A stretch of DNA of 8,791 bases from contig CAKRUB010000053.1 in assembly GCA_934402375.1 (NCBI GenBank), positions 1 to 8,791 on the forward strand, in the 5' to 3' direction. This document shows positions 6,433 to 8,791 of the stretch, piece by piece. Numbering within the stretch: the stretch's first letter is position 1; every line of letters starts with the position of its first letter. The position numbers and the translations under genes are program-made. The notes under the pieces were generated by a model that saw only the letters and a program-made list of their open reading frames with translations, did no database searches and was not told the DNA's origin. The DNA is from an uncultured Acetatifactor sp. Its GTDB lineage: Bacteria; Bacillota; Clostridia; Lachnospirales; Lachnospiraceae.

Positions 6433-7500
6433 TTACTCCTCCGATTCCTCTATAATTTTGGGAATCCGAAATGTCACGGAAAACACCGGTGCGACGGAAA
6501 CTGCCATCCGGCAGCCGCTGGTCTCCACGCGCCGCCGGAGTGCAGACAATCCGCCCCCCTCCACAACGCTTTCTTCCAGCACACTTCCGTTGTTACTCAC
6601 CCTGACCGTATCATAGTCTTTCTGGTTCGTAAAGTCTATCTCTAATTTCGTTGCCCCACCATGCCGGACACTATTGGTCATGCATTCCAACAGGGCAGGC
6701 ACCAGCCAATCTTCCCTTTTTTCAGTGGCTGACAATTCTCCCCGAACGATCACCTTTAACCCGAGCATTTTGCCGCGTTCCTCCAACTGTATCCGCCAAT
6801 CCCTATCCGGGCTGTCCGCTTCATTTGTCCGAAGCAGCCACAGGGCATTGTTCCATCGCTTAAGCAGCTCCTTTTCCTGCACCTCTTCCATCTCGTTTGT
6901 CAAAAGACGATTCGTAGCAAAAACCATATGTCCCAGTTCGTCATGAACCCGCATTTTCATTTGCAGAATTTCTTCCTCTCTGGTCAGGGTAAGAATATTA
7001 CGGGAAAGTTCTTTCATAGATAATGCCACTTCTTTTAAGTGTTTATTTTCCCGCTCTAACTCCTCACTCTTCTCATAGAGAGCAGTTACATTTCCGGCAA
7101 GAAACTGAACAAACCTTTCCCCGGACTTTGTAACAATATTGCTCTCCGAGAATCTCCAGACTTCTCCCTCCGGGAATCGGTAAATCATCGTTTCAGGATT
7201 TAAAATACTCACCGTTTCACACGGTTTCTCCAGTGCCTCACGAAACTCCTGAATGCATTGAATATCCCTGCCCGCCAAAAGATGTTCCAGAAAATACATC
7301 CTGCGGTTACACAGTCTGGGTAGTCCATTCTTGTCAAAAAAAACAATTCCGCTGGGAAGATTATCCAGGCTCTCCTGCACCTGTTTTGCGGAGGAGCCCT
7401 CCTTGGAATGTCCCCAAACTATGGACCAAAGGAGTCTCAACATCATAACCATTCCTGTTACCCCTGTCATAAACACCACGACTGCAAGCCAATCCGTCAC
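6433..7500 (-). CDS. Sensor histidine kinase (HisKA_3/HATPase, NarX/DegS type) with one TM helix and PAS-like domain
   Basis: A 355-aa kinase that would phosphorylate the response regulator encoded just after it. One N-terminal TM helix (about 5-27) anchors it. A PAS-like domain follows (about 40-140, with SLDNLPSGIVFFDKNG at its start), then a coiled coil (140-175). The HisKA_3 dimerisation box is MRVHDELGH with His186 as phospho-acceptor. The ATPase domain keeps its N-box (ECMTNSVRHGG, Asn276, His280), the VSNNG motif at 301-305, and the G-box-like GGGLSALRRRVE at 315-326. It has no extracellular sensor of its own, so input must come from the PAS pocket or from a partner. The start is GTG (7498-7500), overlapping the stop of the preceding membrane sensor gene by 4 bases (GTGA) with GGGAGGTGAAGG upstream. 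This coupling suggests the membrane protein and the kinase work as a pair. Confidence 0.92.
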   Translation of the reverse strand: MTDWLAVVVFMTGVTGMVMMLRLLWSIVWGHSKEGSSAKQVQESLDNLPSGIVFFDKNGLPRLCNRRMYFLEHLLAGRDIQCIQEFREALEKPCETVSILNPETMIYRFPEGEVWRFSESNIVTKSGERFVQFLAGNVTALYEKSEELERENKHLKEVALSMKELSRNILTLTREEEILQMKMRVHDELGHMVFATNRLLTNEMEEVQEKELLKRWNNALWLLRTNEADSPDRDWRIQLEERGKMLGLKVIVRGELSATEKREDWLVPALLECMTNSVRHGGATKLEIDFTNQKDYDTVRVSNNGSVLEESVVEGGGLSALRRRVETSGCRMAVSVAPVFSVTFRIPKIIEESEE

Positions 7501-8708
7501 TGTCCTTCACCTCCCGTACCTTCCGGGTTATCCACAGAATAGGAGATGACCCACGAACCATCCACATCGCGGCTGACTTCGCCCTCCCGAAAAGAAAGGC
7601 CTCCGGACAAATCCGTTTTACATTCCATATTCATGGACAGCTTCACATTCTCTTTTTTAAAGGAAATGAAACAATACAGAACAGTAATTCCTCCCAATGT
7701 CTTTTCCAACACGCTTCCATAAAAATCAAAAATCTGCATTGCCGTCTCTCCGGCAACATCCTTCCCACCTTCCGTCCTCCAGCTGCACAGAACCCCATAT
7801 GTCCGCAGATACCGCATTGTCTCTTCAAAACACAGCTCCAACTCCTTTACCGGAATGACCGAATTTTGTGCCGTAATAAAAATAAGATTACTCCGACGCT
7901 TTAAATATGCCCCAATTACGGTAATCTTGTGGAAAAGCAGTCTCTTCTCTGACTCCTCCTCCGTTTCGGAGCACTGTTGAACCAGCCTCGACAAAATCTG
8001 TATCTGATGTGTTGTCTGTACCTGTACCGTGTCGTATAAGTGATTTTTTACTTCCAGCTGCGCAATCTTCTTTCTGGTTTTCAGATTTTCTTCCTCTATC
8101 AGATTTATGTCCTTTAATTCTTCTTTTGCCTCCTCCAATGCCTTTAATGTCTCCAAAAGCTCCGATATGTCCTCCTGCCACCGGACATATCCGCCTTTTA
8201 TGGGAGCTTCGGATACCCGCACCCCCTCCTCACTGCCCCACTCTTTTGCGGCATAACAGATCTTATGATTTTCATCTGTTATCTGCGCCGCGATGGTAGA
8301 TGCCATAAAAAGATGTTCATAACCGTTGTTAGAGGGAATCAGCCCCGACTGAATACAGCTTTCAAAAATTGCCGCATTCAACAGACAAAAGGCTGCTGTC
8401 ATATCTCCAAAAAGAACCTTCCACAAGGGGATGCGTAAACAATAACCAATGGTGTAGAACACCGCCATTCCGAAAACTGCGAAGGGAAACCAGATAAATT
8501 TTTTGGTCTTGGGAATCCTGCATTTTAACAAAATCAGAAACAATGCTGTCAGAAAACAGACTGCCATCCACCCGGCAGCCAGATAATACACTACACCATA
8601 TCGATAGAAATCCTCTATCCACGGTCTTTCCCCCAAAAACCGAAAGGCAAGCTGGTGTATATCATTGCTTAAAATCAAAAGAATCAAAAGTACTGACGGG
8701 AGAAACAA
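7497..8708 (-). CDS. Multi-pass membrane sensor (7TM histidine-kinase-like), 5'-truncated, catalytic motifs absent
   Basis: A 403-aa frame. Three or so TM helices are visible: about 4-14 (only partial, leading into SNDIHQLAFRF), 37-62 and 71-92. A cytoplasmic region (100-175), a coiled coil (about 178-230) and a kinase-like tail follow. The pattern NDIHQLAFRF, then VRWQEDISEL, KNHLYDTVQVQ and VIGAYLKRRSNLIFI matches, from memory, clostridial proteins annotated as histidine kinase with N-terminal 7TM region. In those, about 80-100 further residues with several TM helices come first. Here the frame is closed by TAA at 8724-8726 and the only start is a TTG at 8706-8708 with no convincing ribosome binding site, so the 5' end is missing. 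No phospho-acceptor His in an H-box, no N-box and no glycine-rich ATP lid are seen, so it is not an active kinase; that seems normal for the family as I recall it. It overlaps the active kinase gene by 4 bases and may be its signal-receiving partner, but the damage may have silenced it. Confidence 0.7.
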   Translation of the reverse strand: MFLPSVLLILLILSNDIHQLAFRFLGERPWIEDFYRYGVVYYLAAGWMAVCFLTALFLILLKCRIPKTKKFIWFPFAVFGMAVFYTIGYCLRIPLWKVLFGDMTAAFCLLNAAIFESCIQSGLIPSNNGYEHLFMASTIAAQITDENHKICYAAKEWGSEEGVRVSEAPIKGGYVRWQEDISELLETLKALEEAKEELKDINLIEEENLKTRKKIAQLEVKNHLYDTVQVQTTHQIQILSRLVQQCSETEEESEKRLLFHKITVIGAYLKRRSNLIFITAQNSVIPVKELELCFEETMRYLRTYGVLCSWRTEGGKDVAGETAMQIFDFYGSVLEKTLGGITVLYCFISFKKENVKLSMNMECKTDLSGGLSFREGEVSRDVDGSWVISYSVDNPEGTGGEGQ

Positions 8709-8791
8709 AGAAAATAGCCTGAATTATTCACGGAACAGTATCTGAACTGGTAACTGTACCATGAATCCAAAAATTGACCCATGTAGCCTAA
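8709..8791 (+). mobile_element. Possible insertion-sequence terminus at the right edge
   Basis: The sensor gene loses homology to its family within about 10-15 bases of CCTGAATTATTCACG (8718-8732). A terminus beginning CC and of about 15 bp is the style of IS1380-family inverted repeats. 28 bases further an ATG (8761-8763) opens a plus-strand frame (MNPKIDPCSL) to the window edge that could be a transposase start. A decayed IS1380 transposase also lies at the left edge of the window, so the family is present in this genome. The matching opposite end is out of view, so this stays tentative; it may be ordinary upstream DNA. Confidence 0.3.

Noticed and set aside
5995..6455. Plus-strand frames of 125 and 131 aa opposite the response regulator
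   Set aside because: The minus strand carries all receiver and HTH motifs here; the plus-strand frames show no domain and no start signals.

Overview
The window looks like chromosomal DNA of a gut-type Firmicute, most likely Lachnospiraceae or a close clostridial relative. This rests on moderate GC content, strong GGAGG-type ribosome binding sites, Gram-positive lipoprotein signal peptides, and protein families I associate with that group: a 7TM-type sensor with a degenerate kinase region, a DUF6935-like domain and an IS1380-like transposase. The assignment is from recognition only; no search was run. Apart from an insertion-sequence remnant near the left edge and a possible one at the right edge, everything reads on the minus strand, so gene order runs from high to low coordinates.

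Right block (8708 to 5805, minus): a tight operon of three signalling genes. First is a multi-pass membrane sensor with a coiled coil and a kinase-like tail lacking recognisable catalytic boxes; its N-terminus appears cut off. Next, overlapping it by 4 bases, is a single-TM PAS-type histidine kinase (HisKA_3/HATPase, NarX/DegS-like). Last, 4 bases further on, is a NarL/FixJ-type response regulator. A clear Rho-independent terminator (5763-5786) closes the unit.

Middle block (5745 to 2738, minus): a second transcription unit with its own candidate -10 box. It encodes a solute-binding lipoprotein of the ABC sugar-binding type and, 5 bases later, a membrane-tethered one-component regulator (extracellular Cache-like domain between two TM helices, cytoplasmic LuxR-type HTH). 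No ABC permease or ATPase lies nearby, which suggests the binding protein serves sensing rather than transport.

Left block (2737 to 675, minus): about 140 bp of non-coding DNA with a long imperfect hairpin and a 13-bp direct repeat, then a probably 5'-truncated DUF6935-like gene overlapping (or nearly abutting) a 504-aa lipoprotein of unknown function.

Left edge (1 to 674): an internally deleted, catalytically dead IS1380-family transposase on the plus strand (159-650). It abuts what seems to be the C-terminal tail of another minus-strand gene (90-158), followed by the signal peptide of a further exported protein running off the window (1-46). At the right edge, the broken sensor gene abuts a 15-bp sequence resembling an insertion-sequence terminus. 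The locus therefore looks like a sensory and regulatory island bounded, and partly damaged, by IS activity.

No tRNA, rRNA, CRISPR array or replication origin was seen.
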